Below, in pieces: positions 43,354 to 53,429 of a stretch of 64,000 bases of DNA. The notes beneath the pieces were generated by a model, which worked only from the letters and a program-made list of their open reading frames with translations, did not search any database and had not been told where the DNA came from. The position numbers were made by a program, and so were the translations under genes. Source of the DNA: JADJOY01 sp046331705 [NCBI: bacterium] (GTDB lineage Bacteria > JADJOY01). The DNA is taken from the NCBI GenBank assembly GCA_046331705.1, contig JAXLQJ010000005.1, positions 124,001 to 188,000 of the forward strand, in the 5' to 3' direction. Numbering within the stretch: the first letter of the stretch is position 1; each line of letters begins with the position of its first letter.

Positions 43354-44979
43354 ATGTCGAACGCGAGCTACGACTACATCGTGATCGGTGCCGGTTCCGC
43401 CGGTTGCGTCATCGCCAACCGACTCGGCGAGGATCCCAAGACGCGGATACTCGTCATCGAGGCCGGCGGCAGCGACAAATCGTTCCTGTTTCGACGACCC
43501 GGCGCGCTGGCGATCGTCTACGAGAGCCCACAGCTCAAGGCGATGAGCGATTGGGGTTACAAGACCGCGCCCCAGAAGTTCATGGACGGCCGGGTGATGC
43601 CGTGGACACGCGGCAAGGTGCTGGGCGGATGCAGCTCGGTGAACGGCATGCTCTACATCCGTGGACACCGCGCCAACTACGACGAGTGGCGCGATTGGGG
43701 GAACCCGGGCTGGGGCTACGACGAGGTCCTGCCCTACTTCAAGAAGTCGGAAGGCTTCGAGAAGGGCGAGAGCACCTACCACGGCGGGCGCGGACCGCTC
43801 GGCGTGACCAGCCAGGACGGCCAGTCGATCGTCACCCACGCCTTCAACAAGGCGATGGCCGGCGCGTGTGGCGTGCCGGTGATCGACGATTTCAACGGCG
43901 AGCAACAGGAAGGCGCGTGCTCGTACCACCAGACGTGCGCCAACCGAAAGCGCATCAGCACCGCGGTGGCGTTTCTCTACCCCGCCATGGAGCGCGGGAA
44001 CGTCGAGGTCGCCGACAAGGCCCTCGTCCACAAGATCGTGATCGAGAACGGCCGCGCCACCGGTGTCGTCTACTCGCGCAACGGAGCGCTCGTGACCGCC
44101 CGCGCCGGCACCGAGGTGATCCTCTCGGCGGGCGCCATCGGCTCGCCGCAGATCCTGATGCTCTCGGGCGTCGGCCCCGCGGACCATCTGCGCTCGCTCG
44201 GCATCGACGTCGCGGCCGATCTGCCGGGCGTCGGTCAGAACCTCCACGACCACCTGATGGTCCCCGTTCGCTACGAGACCACCGCGGCGTCCGGCCACAC
44301 CAGCACGGCCCCCCACTACCTCGGGGGCATGCTGCGCGACTTCCTCTTCAACTCGGGCTGGTTCGGGAAGACGTTCCTGGAAGGCGGCGCGTTCGTGAAG
44401 ACGCGCGGCGAGGAGCCGATTCCCGACCTGCAGTTCTTCGGCCTGCCGTGGGCGTATCCGGAACCCAACGACGACGGCCCCAAGAAGGGCGTCATCTCGA
44501 AGAAGCCGAGCTTCACGGTGCTCGCGGGGATGATCTATCCGAAGAGCCGCGGCGAGGTGCGCTTGCTGAGCACCGACCCCAACGCCGCGCCGCTCATCGA
44601 CCCGCACTACCTCGAGCACGAGGACGACATGCGGGTGATGATGCGCGGCCTCGAGATCGCGCGCCAGGTGGGCGGCCAGGATCCCTTCAAGCAATACGTG
44701 ATCGCGGAGCGCACGCCCGGATCGAGCTGCGCGAGCGCCGACCAGCTTCGCGCCCACATCCGGCTCTTCGCGAAGACGATCTATCACCCGGTGGGCACCT
44801 GCAAGATGGGCAACGACGCGCTCGCGGTGGTGAACCACGCGCTGCGGGTGCGCGGCGTGGAGCGGCTGCGCGTGGCCGACGCATCGATCATGCCCAAGAT
44901 CGTGGGCGGCAACACCAACGCGCCGTCGATCATGATCGGCGAGAAGTGCGCCGATCTGATCAAGAACGCCACGGCGTGA
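43354..44979 (+). CDS. GMC family alcohol dehydrogenase (choline dehydrogenase/AlkJ-like)
   Basis: A 541-residue flavoenzyme. The FAD motif IGAGSAGCVIANRL is near residue 8, then EAGGSD, GGCSSVNGMLYIRG, GAIGSPQILMLSGVGP (GMC signature 2), catalytic His478 in YHPVGTCKMG and an Asn in GGNTNAPSIMIGEK. It should oxidise a primary or secondary alcohol (aliphatic, terpene or sterol). It forms an operon with the acetoacetate-decarboxylase-like gene and is under the KstR-like operator. Confidence 0.9.
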   Translation: MSNASYDYIVIGAGSAGCVIANRLGEDPKTRILVIEAGGSDKSFLFRRPGALAIVYESPQLKAMSDWGYKTAPQKFMDGRVMPWTRGKVLGGCSSVNGMLYIRGHRANYDEWRDWGNPGWGYDEVLPYFKKSEGFEKGESTYHGGRGPLGVTSQDGQSIVTHAFNKAMAGACGVPVIDDFNGEQQEGACSYHQTCANRKRISTAVAFLYPAMERGNVEVADKALVHKIVIENGRATGVVYSRNGALVTARAGTEVILSAGAIGSPQILMLSGVGPADHLRSLGIDVAADLPGVGQNLHDHLMVPVRYETTAASGHTSTAPHYLGGMLRDFLFNSGWFGKTFLEGGAFVKTRGEEPIPDLQFFGLPWAYPEPNDDGPKKGVISKKPSFTVLAGMIYPKSRGEVRLLSTDPNAAPLIDPHYLEHEDDMRVMMRGLEIARQVGGQDPFKQYVIAERTPGSSCASADQLRAHIRLFAKTIYHPVGTCKMGNDALAVVNHALRVRGVERLRVADASIMPKIVGGNTNAPSIMIGEKCADLIKNATA

Positions 44980-44992
44980 GAGGACGCGACCG

Positions 44993-45760
44993 ATGAGATC
45001 CGCCGCCAAACGCGCTCGGCCCGAGCAGGTGCTCGAGCCCGGGCAATACCGCATCGCCGATCGGATCGTGTCGCTGCCGGTGTGGGTGCGCGACGCGAGC
45101 GTGGCGTTCGCGAGCTTCAGCGTGCCGACCCGCGCGGCCAAGGCGGTGATCGGGAACCCGCGCGTCGAGCTCGCCGAGGTGTTTCCTGGTCGCGCGATGG
45201 CGAGCATCGCCGCGATCGAGTATCGCGAGAACGATCTCGGCCAATACAACGAGCTCGCGATCGCGTTCGTGGTGCGGATGGGCGGCGGCCGCGCGCTGCC
45301 GCTCGTCGGCATGACCATCGACTCGATGCGCGGCAACATCGGCACCTACATCCATCGCCTACCGGTCACCACCGAGTTCTCGTGCGAAGCCGGTCGCGCC
45401 ATCTGGGGGCTGCCCAAGACCGTCGAGAAGATCTCCATCCGCGAGGAGAGCGGAAAGCGCATCGCCACGCTCACGTCGGGCGACGACCACGTGCTCACGC
45501 TGATGGTGAAGGCCGGCGGCAAGCGCACGTTCCACGAGGCACCGCTGGTGGCGCTCGCGACCCTCGATGGCGTGCTGCGGAAGACGCCGTTCAGCGCCAG
45601 CGGCAGCGGGCTCGGCTTTCGCCTCGGCGGCGCGAGCCTGACCCTCGGCAAGCACCCCATCGCCGACGAGCTGCGTTTCCTCGGGTTGCCCAAACGCGCG
45701 CTCATGAGCGGTGGCGTGGCGAAGATGAGCGCGCGCTACGAAGCGGCCGTGGAGCTGTGA
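44993..45760 (+). CDS. Acetoacetate decarboxylase family protein
   Basis: A 255-residue protein of the ADC fold. ALPLVGMTIDSMRGNIGTYIHRLPVTTEFSCEAGRAIWGLPKT spans the conserved core; the catalytic Lys of true acetoacetate decarboxylase cannot be placed with confidence, so the reaction may differ. It follows the GMC gene by 13 bases and overlaps the next gene by GTGA. In combination with a GMC alcohol dehydrogenase it probably acts on a keto acid or beta-keto product of alcohol oxidation. Confidence 0.8.
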   Translation: MRSAAKRARPEQVLEPGQYRIADRIVSLPVWVRDASVAFASFSVPTRAAKAVIGNPRVELAEVFPGRAMASIAAIEYRENDLGQYNELAIAFVVRMGGGRALPLVGMTIDSMRGNIGTYIHRLPVTTEFSCEAGRAIWGLPKTVEKISIREESGKRIATLTSGDDHVLTLMVKAGGKRTFHEAPLVALATLDGVLRKTPFSASGSGLGFRLGGASLTLGKHPIADELRFLGLPKRALMSGGVAKMSARYEAAVEL

Positions 45761-46336
45761 GCCTGCTCGTCACGGCCGCGTCTTCGCTCGACGGCAGTCG
45801 ACTCGAGCGCGGTGCTCCACCCCGGCGGCGTTGGCGAGCGATTCGCTCGCCGCTTCGCGCGCTCGTGCTCGTCGGGTGCGCGGCGCTCGCCGCTTCCTGC
45901 CACCGCGAGCCCCCCGCCGCGACACCGGAGGCCGCGCTCGGCGGATTGCTCGCCGCCGCGGCGGATCGAGACGAGATGCACGCGCGCCGCTTCCTCACCA
46001 GCCGCACGCTCGAGCTGATGGGCTCGATCGAGAGCACGGCCCGCGCCATCCACGCCACCAACGTCCCCGAGCACGTGCTCGCGAGCTTCCTCGAGAACTT
46101 CGCGCGCCAAGCGCCTGCGCTCATTGGCGCCGAGCCGAGTGGCAATCACGCCACCCTCGCGATCCGCTACCGCAGCGGTCACGCCGCGCGGCCTCGACTT
46201 CCGGAAGGAAGACGGCGCCTGGAAGCTCGATCTCACGAAGACCTGGAGCCGAAGCCGCGGCGCTCCTCGAAGGCGCGCGCGGCCGCCTCGAGGCCTCGCC
46301 CGTGGTGAGATCATCCGCGGCGACGACGACGATTGA
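45757..46336 (+). pseudogene. Small lipoprotein, frameshifted near its 3' end
   Basis: Starts at GTG in a GTGA overlap. A lipoprotein signal (VGCAALAASC) leads a helical domain rich in Ala/Glu to about base 46175 (RYRSG). The first frame then turns into basic low-complexity and stops at 46308. In the next frame, from about 46180 (RGLDFRKEDGAWKLDLTKTWS), the typical end of this family appears and runs to 46336. One base inserted near 46175-46185 explains both. The gene is either a pseudogene or carries a sequence error. Function unknown; the ending suggests a secreted DUF4878-like or SnoaL-like fold. Confidence 0.6.
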
Positions 46337-46712
46337 CGTCGTCCCTCGGGTCACCCCACGCATCCGCGAGCAGCGCGCTCCGTCGCGTCGCCCATCCACG
46401 CGCGCTCGAGGCGCGTGCTCCATCGCATCGGCACGGGGCGAAAGGCGCGAACCGTCGCCGCCCCCGGAACGGGCGGGACGCAACGAAAGTAGCAGTCTCA
46501 TCCCCCGAAGTACGCAGTCCCGACCGTCCCCGCCGGCGGCGCGCGGTGATCGCACGCGAAACGGGCGCCATCGACGGCCCTCACCGCTGGCTCGTTTCGT
46601 GCTGTAGTGGCGCGGGGATGTACGGACTCCTGACCTGATTCCGCACGCGCGCGCATGGTTTCCAGCATTCGCGGATCGATGGCAGGCTGGAGGCGGCGCT
46701 GAAGCCGCGATC
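46337..46712. other. Intergenic region
   Basis: About 375 bases with no gene. Short frames occur but have no family features. A possible alternative N-terminus (MVSSIRGSMAGWRRR) of the beta-helix gene is encoded at about 46653-46697 in another frame. Confidence 0.4.
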
Positions 46713-48813
46713 GTGGCGCTTGTCGCGCGCTCGACGAGCCTGGCGGCGACGATCGCCGTCACGAGCACGGCTGACGATCTCGATCTCGGACCGAACGGCG
46801 ACTGCACGCTGCGCGAGGCGATCCTCGCTGCGAACGGCGACGTCGCCGTCGATGGCTGCGCGGCCGGCAGCGGCGCGGACACGATCGTCCTGCCCGCGGG
46901 GCGCTACACGCTCACCATCCCGCGCCCTGCCGACGACAGCGACTCACCGTTGGTCGGCGACCTCGACATCGCAGGCGACCTCACCGTCGAAGGCGCCGGT
47001 GCCGACGCCACGATCCTCGACGCCAACCACATCTCCCGCGCCCTCGACATCGCCGATGGCGGCCACACCGTCACCCTCCGCGACGTCACGATCACCAACG
47101 GCAACGCGGAGCTCGACCTGGGCAGGCCCACGATACCAGGCAGCGGGCGTGGCGAGCGTCGACGCATCGCTCGTCATCGAGCGTTTGGTATTCGATGGCG
47201 ACACCGCTCTCGGCGTCCGGCTACCGCGCTGGCGGCCTCGGTGGCGCACTGGCGAGCATCGGCGGGTCCGTCGCGGTGCATGACGCCGTCTTCGATCAAT
47301 ACCGCCGGATATCCAGGCGGCGGCGCGGTGTGGCTCTCGAACACCACAGCAACGTTCGTCGACTCGTCCTTTCTGGCCAATCACCAGTTCGGTGCAATCG
47401 CCGGCTTTCTCGGCAGCTTGTTCTACCTGGGCAGGGCCGAGATCTCCCGCTCGAACGAAGGCGTGATCTCCATCATGGGCTACGTTCGTAGAAATAATTC
47501 CAGGCCAGCTCGGCGGGCGCAATCGCCAGCGGCAGTCCGCACCGGCCCTGGAACTGCCGGTCTCGCTGCTCGCGGCATCATCGTTCATCAGCAATCCGCG
47601 CGGACTCGTGTGGCGGCGCCGTCCTGGCGGTCGGCGATCTCGACGTGCGGGAAGGCGAGTTCACGGGAAACTCGAGCGCTGGTGGCTGGAATGCCCGGCG
47701 CCGATCCACATAACAGGCATGATCGTGGCGTTCGAGATCCAACACGCTCCGACCGGTCACGGTCCACGACAACGGTGCGGCCATTCGGCGCCGGAGATAC
47801 TCGCCGCGCCCGACTCGACGGAGATCTCACTCTGACGGACTCCGTGGTGAGCGAGAACGCCGGCGACGAAGCCGGGGGCTTCTCGCACGGTCCTGGGGAC
47901 TTCCGCGATGCGAACCCTGACGCGAACGACGATCGCCGAAAACCAGGCGATCCGCTGCGCGGGCATCGCGTGGTCCCATCCGTTCCAAGAAAACGCGACC
48001 CTGGCAATGGCGAGCTCATCGATCGTCGCGAACGTGTCAGCAGAGCAAGGGAGCGGGCTGTGTTCCGAAGGTGATGCGACGAGCTCGGTCTTCATCGCAA
48101 GCTCCACGATCTCGGGAAACACGGATCCTACGGGAGCCCACGCGGTATCGATCGACGGACCGTCGGTCTCGTCAGCGGCCACGATCCTCGATGGCGACTG
48201 CGTGTTGGGTGCGGGGTCGACGATCACCAGCCGTGGCGGGAATCTCGAGAGCCCTGGGAACACCTGCGGTCTCGACCAGCCGAGCGATCTCGTGTCGGTG
48301 CCGAACGCCGGGCTCGGCGCGCTCGGCAACTACGGTGGCCCGACGCCCACCGTGCCGCTCTTGCCCGGTAGCCCCGCCATCGACTCACTGCTCGCCCTGC
48401 GCTGCGAAGGTACCGATCAACGCGGCGTCGAGCGTCCGCAGGACGGCGACGGCGACGGACTCGCCGTCTGCGATCGCGGCGCCTTCGAGGTCACCTGCAC
48501 CGGCGACGACACGGACGGCGACGGCTTCGCCGACGCTTGCGACAACTGCCCCACTCTCGCGAACGCCTCCCAGCTCGACGCCGACGGCGACTTCGTGGGC
48601 GACGGCTGCGACAACTGCCCCACCCTCGCCAACACCGACCAAGGCGACACCGACGGCGATGGCCTCGGCAACCTCTGCGACTCCATGCCCTGCGGCGGCA
48701 TCGGCCCGACGGCCAACCACCGCTCCGCATCCTACGGTCTGCTCACAGCCGCCCTCTCCGCGGCGTTGGTCGCGCTGCGGCGAAGCCGATCGCTCAGCCG
48801 TCGGGCGCGCTGA
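46713..48813 (+). pseudogene. CSLREA-type right-handed beta-helix surface protein, multiply frameshifted
   Basis: The start has the CSLREA-like pattern (VTSTADDLDLGPNGDCTLREAILAAN) and beta-helix rungs (DADGAT-like, LDIADGGHTVTLRDVTITNG). The reading frame changes at several places between about 47130 and 47910 (for example near 47140, 47280, 47490, 47590 and 47900), with recognisable rungs in all three frames ([61 protein letters not shown]). From 47908 to 48813 one clean frame remains, with thrombospondin type 3-like calcium repeats ([15 protein letters not shown]) and a C-terminal hydrophobic/Arg-rich sorting tail. It would be a large exported adhesin-like protein. Decay or sequence errors broke it. 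Its end overlaps the convergent acyl-CoA dehydrogenase by 20 bases. Confidence 0.7.
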
Positions 48814-49750
48814 GTCTCGTCCACGCGGCTTCGAGGCGCTTTTCGCGGGCGCTGCCGGCCACCGCGAGCAAGGCGCGATCGCGTTCCCAGCGCGCTCGGG
48901 TCGCATCGTCGACGCGCGCCCAACAGGGGTCGATCGCGACGAGCAGCCGCCCCTGGTCGCGAAACACGCCGCCGAGCGCGAGATGCGTGGCGATCGCGCG
49001 CGGATCGGCGAGTGCGAGCCCGCGCAGCGCCACCAGGTGCGCGAGCAAATCCTCGCGAAGGTCGCGCGGCCAGTCGAACACGAACGCGAGCCGTGTCAGG
49101 TGTGCGCCGAGCGCCGCCGCCACGTGCACGTCCTCGACGGTGCGGAAGGGCTTCACGTAGTCCGCGTAGCCGTCGCCGGGGAGCACGTCGTCGTCGGCCA
49201 CGGCCACCTCGTCGAGCGTCACGGCGCCGTGCGAGATCTCCGGGACGAACGCGATGCCGTGCATCGGCTCGACGGTCACGCCGGGGGCGTCGCCGCGCAC
49301 GCGCACCAGCTTGATCGCGGGCCGCCCGTCGGCAGCGAGACCGGCGCGCGCGGCGACGAGCAGCTCCGTTGCGTGCGGCGAATGCGTGGCCCAGCTCTTC
49401 CGCCCGTTGAGCCGCAGCGTGCCGGCGGCGGCGCGAACGAGCGTGGTCTCGAGGGCGCGCGGATGATTGCCCTTCGCCTCCGTCACGCAGAGCGAGACCA
49501 CGCGCTCCTCGGGAATCGCGGGCACGAGCCGGGCGAGCGCCGCCTGATAGCCCGCGGCGAAAGCGAACGCCACGCGGTCGGCGAGCGCGCCGCGCGCGAT
49601 CGCGCGGTCGACGGGCACGCGCCAATCCGCGGTTTCGGCGCGGATCGATTGCCACCACGCCGTGAGCGTGTCGTGCGTCTCGGCGGCGTCCCGCGCGCGC
49701 CCCACGGTGTGGACGAGCCAGTCGAGAATCCGTAGCTCGTCGTCGACCAC
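48794..49750 (-). CDS. Acyl-CoA dehydrogenase family protein
   Basis: A 318-residue protein, short for the family (usually about 380). The middle domain pattern ([75 protein letters not shown]) is clear; the catalytic Glu region is weak, so activity is uncertain. Start is GTG at 49750, two bases after the HAD stop. It is in an operon with a HAD phosphatase and a peroxiredoxin. Substrate unknown. Confidence 0.75.
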   Translation of the reverse strand: MVDDELRILDWLVHTVGRARDAAETHDTLTAWWQSIRAETADWRVPVDRAIARGALADRVAFAFAAGYQAALARLVPAIPEERVVSLCVTEAKGNHPRALETTLVRAAAGTLRLNGRKSWATHSPHATELLVAARAGLAADGRPAIKLVRVRGDAPGVTVEPMHGIAFVPEISHGAVTLDEVAVADDDVLPGDGYADYVKPFRTVEDVHVAAALGAHLTRLAFVFDWPRDLREDLLAHLVALRGLALADPRAIATHLALGGVFRDQGRLLVAIDPCWARVDDATRARWERDRALLAVAGSAREKRLEAAWTRLSAPDG

Positions 49751-49752
49751 CG

Positions 49753-50409
49753 TCAGGGCTCGCGCGCCTCGGTGGCGATCAGGTCCAGCACCTGGGCGAG
49801 CCGTTCGATGTCGAGGTCGCCGGGGCGGCGGAAGCCCACGAATCGCACCCCCGCGCCGCGCGCCGCCTCCTCGTCGAAGCGCGAATCGCCCACCACGATC
49901 GCCTCGCCGCGAGCGACCGCGAGCAGCTCGCACGCACGCTCGACCATGTCGGGCGCGGGCTTGGCGCGTGCCACGTCGTTGCCGCCCACCACCACGTCGG
50001 GCCGCAGCGACGCGATCGCGAGGATCTCGCGCGCCAGCTCGCGAGGCGTGTTGGTGATCACCGCGGTGCGCACGCCGCGCTGCCGCAGCTCGGCGAGGAC
50101 GGGTGCCGCGGCGGGATCGATGCGCAGATGCTCGCCGTGATCCCGAAAATGGAGCGTGTAGTAGCGCTCGATCTCGTCGACGCCGTGGCGGGGGAAGAAC
50201 GTGGCCACGTCCGCATCCACACCCTGCCCCCACGAAGCGTGGAACGCCTCGCGCGAGACCGGCGCGTAGCCGAGATCGCGGGAGGCTCCGTCGATCAGGT
50301 GGAACCACACCTCGTAGCTCTCGACCAGGACGCCGTCCATGTCGAAGAGCACGGCGCGCGGGCCGCGAGCAGCGTCGAGCGACGCGCGCACCGGAGCCGC
50401 GCCGGTCAC
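49753..50409 (-). CDS. HAD superfamily phosphatase (phosphoglycolate phosphatase-like)
   Basis: A 218-residue cytosolic phosphatase. Motif [15 protein letters not shown] has the nucleophile and acid Asp, motif II is in VITNTP, motif III KPAPD, and motif [18 protein letters not shown]. It overlaps the peroxiredoxin gene by ATGA. It is similar in size to phosphoglycolate phosphatase and beta-phosphoglucomutase; the substrate cannot be decided. Confidence 0.85.
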   Translation of the reverse strand: MTGAAPVRASLDAARGPRAVLFDMDGVLVESYEVWFHLIDGASRDLGYAPVSREAFHASWGQGVDADVATFFPRHGVDEIERYYTLHFRDHGEHLRIDPAAAPVLAELRQRGVRTAVITNTPRELAREILAIASLRPDVVVGGNDVARAKPAPDMVERACELLAVARGEAIVVGDSRFDEEAARGAGVRFVGFRRPGDLDIERLAQVLDLIATEAREP

Positions 50410-50852
50410 AGCACTTCGAGCACTTCGTCGGCGTGGCGCGCCGCGTTCACGTCGTCGAAGACGTGCGCGATCTTGCCCTTCTCGTCGATGATGAACGTCC
50501 AGCGGCGGTTGAGACCGAGCACGCCCATCAGCCCGCCGATGGTGCCGTAGGCCTTACCGATGGCCTTATCCGGGTCGGCGAGCAGCGGGAAGTTGAGCTT
50601 GAACTTGCTGGTGAACTTCTGGTGCGAGGCGACGTCGTCGCTCGAGACGCCGAGCACCTCGGCGCCTTTGGCGCGGATCTCGGAGATGTGGTCGCGGAAG
50701 CTGCACGCCTCCTTGGTGCAACCCGGCGTGTCGTCCTTCGGGTAGAAGTAGAGGACCACCTTCTTGCCCCGGAAATCGGCGAGCTTCACGGTCTTGCCGG
50801 TGGTGTCCTGGGTGGTGAACTCGGGCGCCGCGTCGCCGACCTTGAGCTTCAT
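50406..50852 (-). CDS. bcp: Thioredoxin-dependent thiol peroxidase (BCP/PrxQ type)
   Basis: A 148-residue peroxiredoxin. The peroxidatic Cys is in the [14 protein letters not shown] motif, with a second Cys five residues on that can form the internal disulfide as in BCP. It reduces hydrogen and organic peroxides with thioredoxin. I chose the ATG that gives [13 protein letters not shown] second BCP is at the window end (63822-64000). Confidence 0.92.
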   Translation of the reverse strand: MKLKVGDAAPEFTTQDTTGKTVKLADFRGKKVVLYFYPKDDTPGCTKEACSFRDHISEIRAKGAEVLGVSSDDVASHQKFTSKFKLNFPLLADPDKAIGKAYGTIGGLMGVLGLNRRWTFIIDEKGKIAHVFDDVNAARHADEVLEVL

Positions 50853-51032
50853 TCGATTGCCCCCGTCGCATGTGCGTGAAACGCGCAACGTAGTCGAGGG
50901 CCTCGTTCCGGCGCAATCGAAGGAAGGGCGACGCGGCGGATCGAGGCCACGCGCCGGCGACTCCGCACGCGTTGCGGGCCCTCGGGATCTTCCCTAGGAT
51001 CGGCGGCACTTCTCCCGAGCACGAGGTCCTCG

Positions 51033-53426
51033 ATGCCATCATCCGCGCGGTTTCAGCGGCCGTTCGTCGCCACGCTGCTCGCGATCTGCACGTCGTGCGC
51101 CGTGCCACCGAGGATCTACGTCGATCACCCGGAGGTCTTCACGCGGGAGCGACTGCTGACCGCGCGCAATCGCGAGCAGTACTGGCTCGAGAAGCAGCTC
51201 GAACGCGACACGGAACCCGGCCTCCAGGGTCTGCGCCAGCTCACGAGGTTTCAGGGCACCTTCGTCGAGGCCGCGGCATCGGTCGGACCGGCCTCGAGCG
51301 ACGAGACGTCGGGAGTGGGGAGCAAGGCACCCGCCGTGCCCGAGGCGGGGCTGCCCGATCCGTCGAAGATCGTCCGATCGCAAGCGAAGCTCACGGCGAT
51401 CGAGGAATTCGAGGAGCGGCTCGCGTACCGCAACGCCGTCAACGCCTCCTTGCGCGAGGTGGAGCTCGACGACGCGCACGATCTCTTCGGTCAAACCATC
51501 TACACGCTCAAGTTCGACGTGACGGTGCTGCCTGGCGAGAGCGATGCCGACTACGCCGTCCTCGACTTCTGGCTGTGCAACGTCGGGTACCAGGAGGGTC
51601 AAGATCAGGACCGATGCCAGCCGACGAAGATCGACGCGCTGGATCAGGGCGACGAGCCGGCACCTGCACCACCTTCGACGGACCCCACACCAAAGACACC
51701 GGCAGCGAAGAACGCACCGTCCAAGGACGACGCCGCGTTCGACGATCCGGACAGCGTCCGCGCGCGCACGTTCATCCACCGCTGGGCCGAGAGCGTCCAG
51801 AACGAGATCAACACCACGATCGCCTCGTACCAGCGGCGGATCTTCGAGAAGTCGCTGGGCGAGGAGGAACGAGGCCGCCTGCTCGCGGAATCCCAATCGC
51901 TCTACGACGAGCACGGCGCTCCGTCGCTGCAAGCGATTCTGCAGGAGGGCGACAGATCCCGGATGGCGGTCGACGCAAGGCAACCCGAGGTCGACCCGGC
52001 CCGCCGCGTCGCGGTGGGCCGTGACCTCGCCCACCTGGTCGCCGACCGGTACCGATTCGCGTTCTACGACCTGCTGTGGATCAGCGAACCGCGCCAGCTC
52101 CCGAACGACCGCATCCCGACCCACGTGGTGGGGGTCGCCCTCGCCCAGCGAACGGGCGAGACCGTCGCGCAGGCCGAGAAACGCGTCTGGCAGGCGCTCG
52201 TCGATCGATACGACCAACACGTGCAGCCGCTGGCACGTGGCACGGGCTTCGTCTACTCCGTCGAGCCCAAGAGCTACGCGCAGAACGTCTCCGACGTCGC
52301 GGGACGCGAGAGCATGCGCGTGCTGATCGCCTCACTCGCCGCCTCTGGGAAGAAGGATCGGATCGCCGCGAAGGAGTTCAACCAGACGATCGACCAGACA
52401 CAGCAGCTCCTGCAGACGATCGAGCGCCACCCTCGCGTGGTGGGGTACGTCCGCGGGCGCCAGCAATTCGGCTGGCTCATCGGCCCGCGCTTCGCGATCG
52501 ACGATTCGGGCCGGGTCTCGTTCGAGCACACTCCGGAGCAGCTCTCGATGCAGGTGTCGGTCGCGATTCCCGCGCTCGCGACCCATCTCAAGATCTACGG
52601 CCGCTATCGCTGGTATCACCCCGACGGCTCGCCCGCGCACCGGCAGTGGTGGCTCGTGGGCGCTGCCCGGTCCACGGATCTCTGGCCGGAGCACGCCCGC
52701 AACATGCTCGCCGTGAGCTTGCCCTACGATCCGTCGGCGGTGACCACGACGATCCTCTCGGCACGTTATGGCGAGACCACCGGCCACAGCCGGTCTGCGC
52801 AATACGGTACGGCGGCCAGCGACGATCGTCCCACGACCAGCGGCCCCGGAACCTCCTGGAGCTCGGCGGCGTCCGCGCCTCTCGTGGAGACGACGCACTA
52901 CGAGGTGCGCGCCGGTGAGGCTCAGGAGCTCGTGATCCGGGGACTCCGTCTCTGGAAGAACCCGCAGGTCTTCGTGGGGGGACAACGCGCCGATCGCGTC
53001 GAGGTGCTGCCGGACATGAAAGGACTCTGGGCTCGGTTCGAGCAGCTGCGCATGCCTCCCGCGGTCACCCAGGAACGAGCGCCGCGCGACCCGCGCTCGC
53101 CGCCGCCGCCGAGCGGGGTCTCGCGAAGTGTGGTGCCGGCCTACGTCGCCGCCGCGAAGGAGATCGAGATCGAGCGCACGCGAAAGGGAAGTGGCGCCGA
53201 GGATACGCGCATCAAGGAGGTGCAACATGCCGTCGCGATCCCCGGCGCGGATTACGTCGATGCGGACCTGGACGTCGTGACCTCGAACGGCGCGGCGCAG
53301 ATTCCCGGCGGCGTGCGCATCCACCCACCGATCCCGAGGGCGTTCCTCGAATCGCCAGCGAAGCCGACGGCGCCTTCAGCACCTCCCGCGAAGCCCGAGA
53401 CGCCGGCCAAGCCGACCGGGAGATGA
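51033..53426 (+). CDS. Large exported protein, possible lipoprotein, unknown family
   Basis: A 797-residue protein. The N-terminal signal ends near ICTSC; the lipobox is imperfect, so membrane anchoring is uncertain. Residues 35-160 are helical and charged, a Pro/Ala/Thr/Lys linker (about 205-235) follows, then a mixed alpha/beta body with a YRWYHPDGSP region around residue 525, and a proline-rich tail. I recognise no domain. It is followed after three bases by an amidohydrolase gene in the same direction. Confidence 0.65.
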   Translation: MPSSARFQRPFVATLLAICTSCAVPPRIYVDHPEVFTRERLLTARNREQYWLEKQLERDTEPGLQGLRQLTRFQGTFVEAAASVGPASSDETSGVGSKAPAVPEAGLPDPSKIVRSQAKLTAIEEFEERLAYRNAVNASLREVELDDAHDLFGQTIYTLKFDVTVLPGESDADYAVLDFWLCNVGYQEGQDQDRCQPTKIDALDQGDEPAPAPPSTDPTPKTPAAKNAPSKDDAAFDDPDSVRARTFIHRWAESVQNEINTTIASYQRRIFEKSLGEEERGRLLAESQSLYDEHGAPSLQAILQEGDRSRMAVDARQPEVDPARRVAVGRDLAHLVADRYRFAFYDLLWISEPRQLPNDRIPTHVVGVALAQRTGETVAQAEKRVWQALVDRYDQHVQPLARGTGFVYSVEPKSYAQNVSDVAGRESMRVLIASLAASGKKDRIAAKEFNQTIDQTQQLLQTIERHPRVVGYVRGRQQFGWLIGPRFAIDDSGRVSFEHTPEQLSMQVSVAIPALATHLKIYGRYRWYHPDGSPAHRQWWLVGAARSTDLWPEHARNMLAVSLPYDPSAVTTTILSARYGETTGHSRSAQYGTAASDDRPTTSGPGTSWSSAASAPLVETTHYEVRAGEAQELVIRGLRLWKNPQVFVGGQRADRVEVLPDMKGLWARFEQLRMPPAVTQERAPRDPRSPPPPSGVSRSVVPAYVAAAKEIEIERTRKGSGAEDTRIKEVQHAVAIPGADYVDADLDVVTSNGAAQIPGGVRIHPPIPRAFLESPAKPTAPSAPPAKPETPAKPTGR

Positions 53427-53429
53427 GCG

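Noticed and set aside
41980-45345. Minus-strand frame of over 1,100 codons
   Set aside because: It lies opposite two clear genes (polytopic glycosyltransferase and GMC oxidoreductase) and reads as low-complexity Arg/His/Ala; high GC explains the absence of stops.
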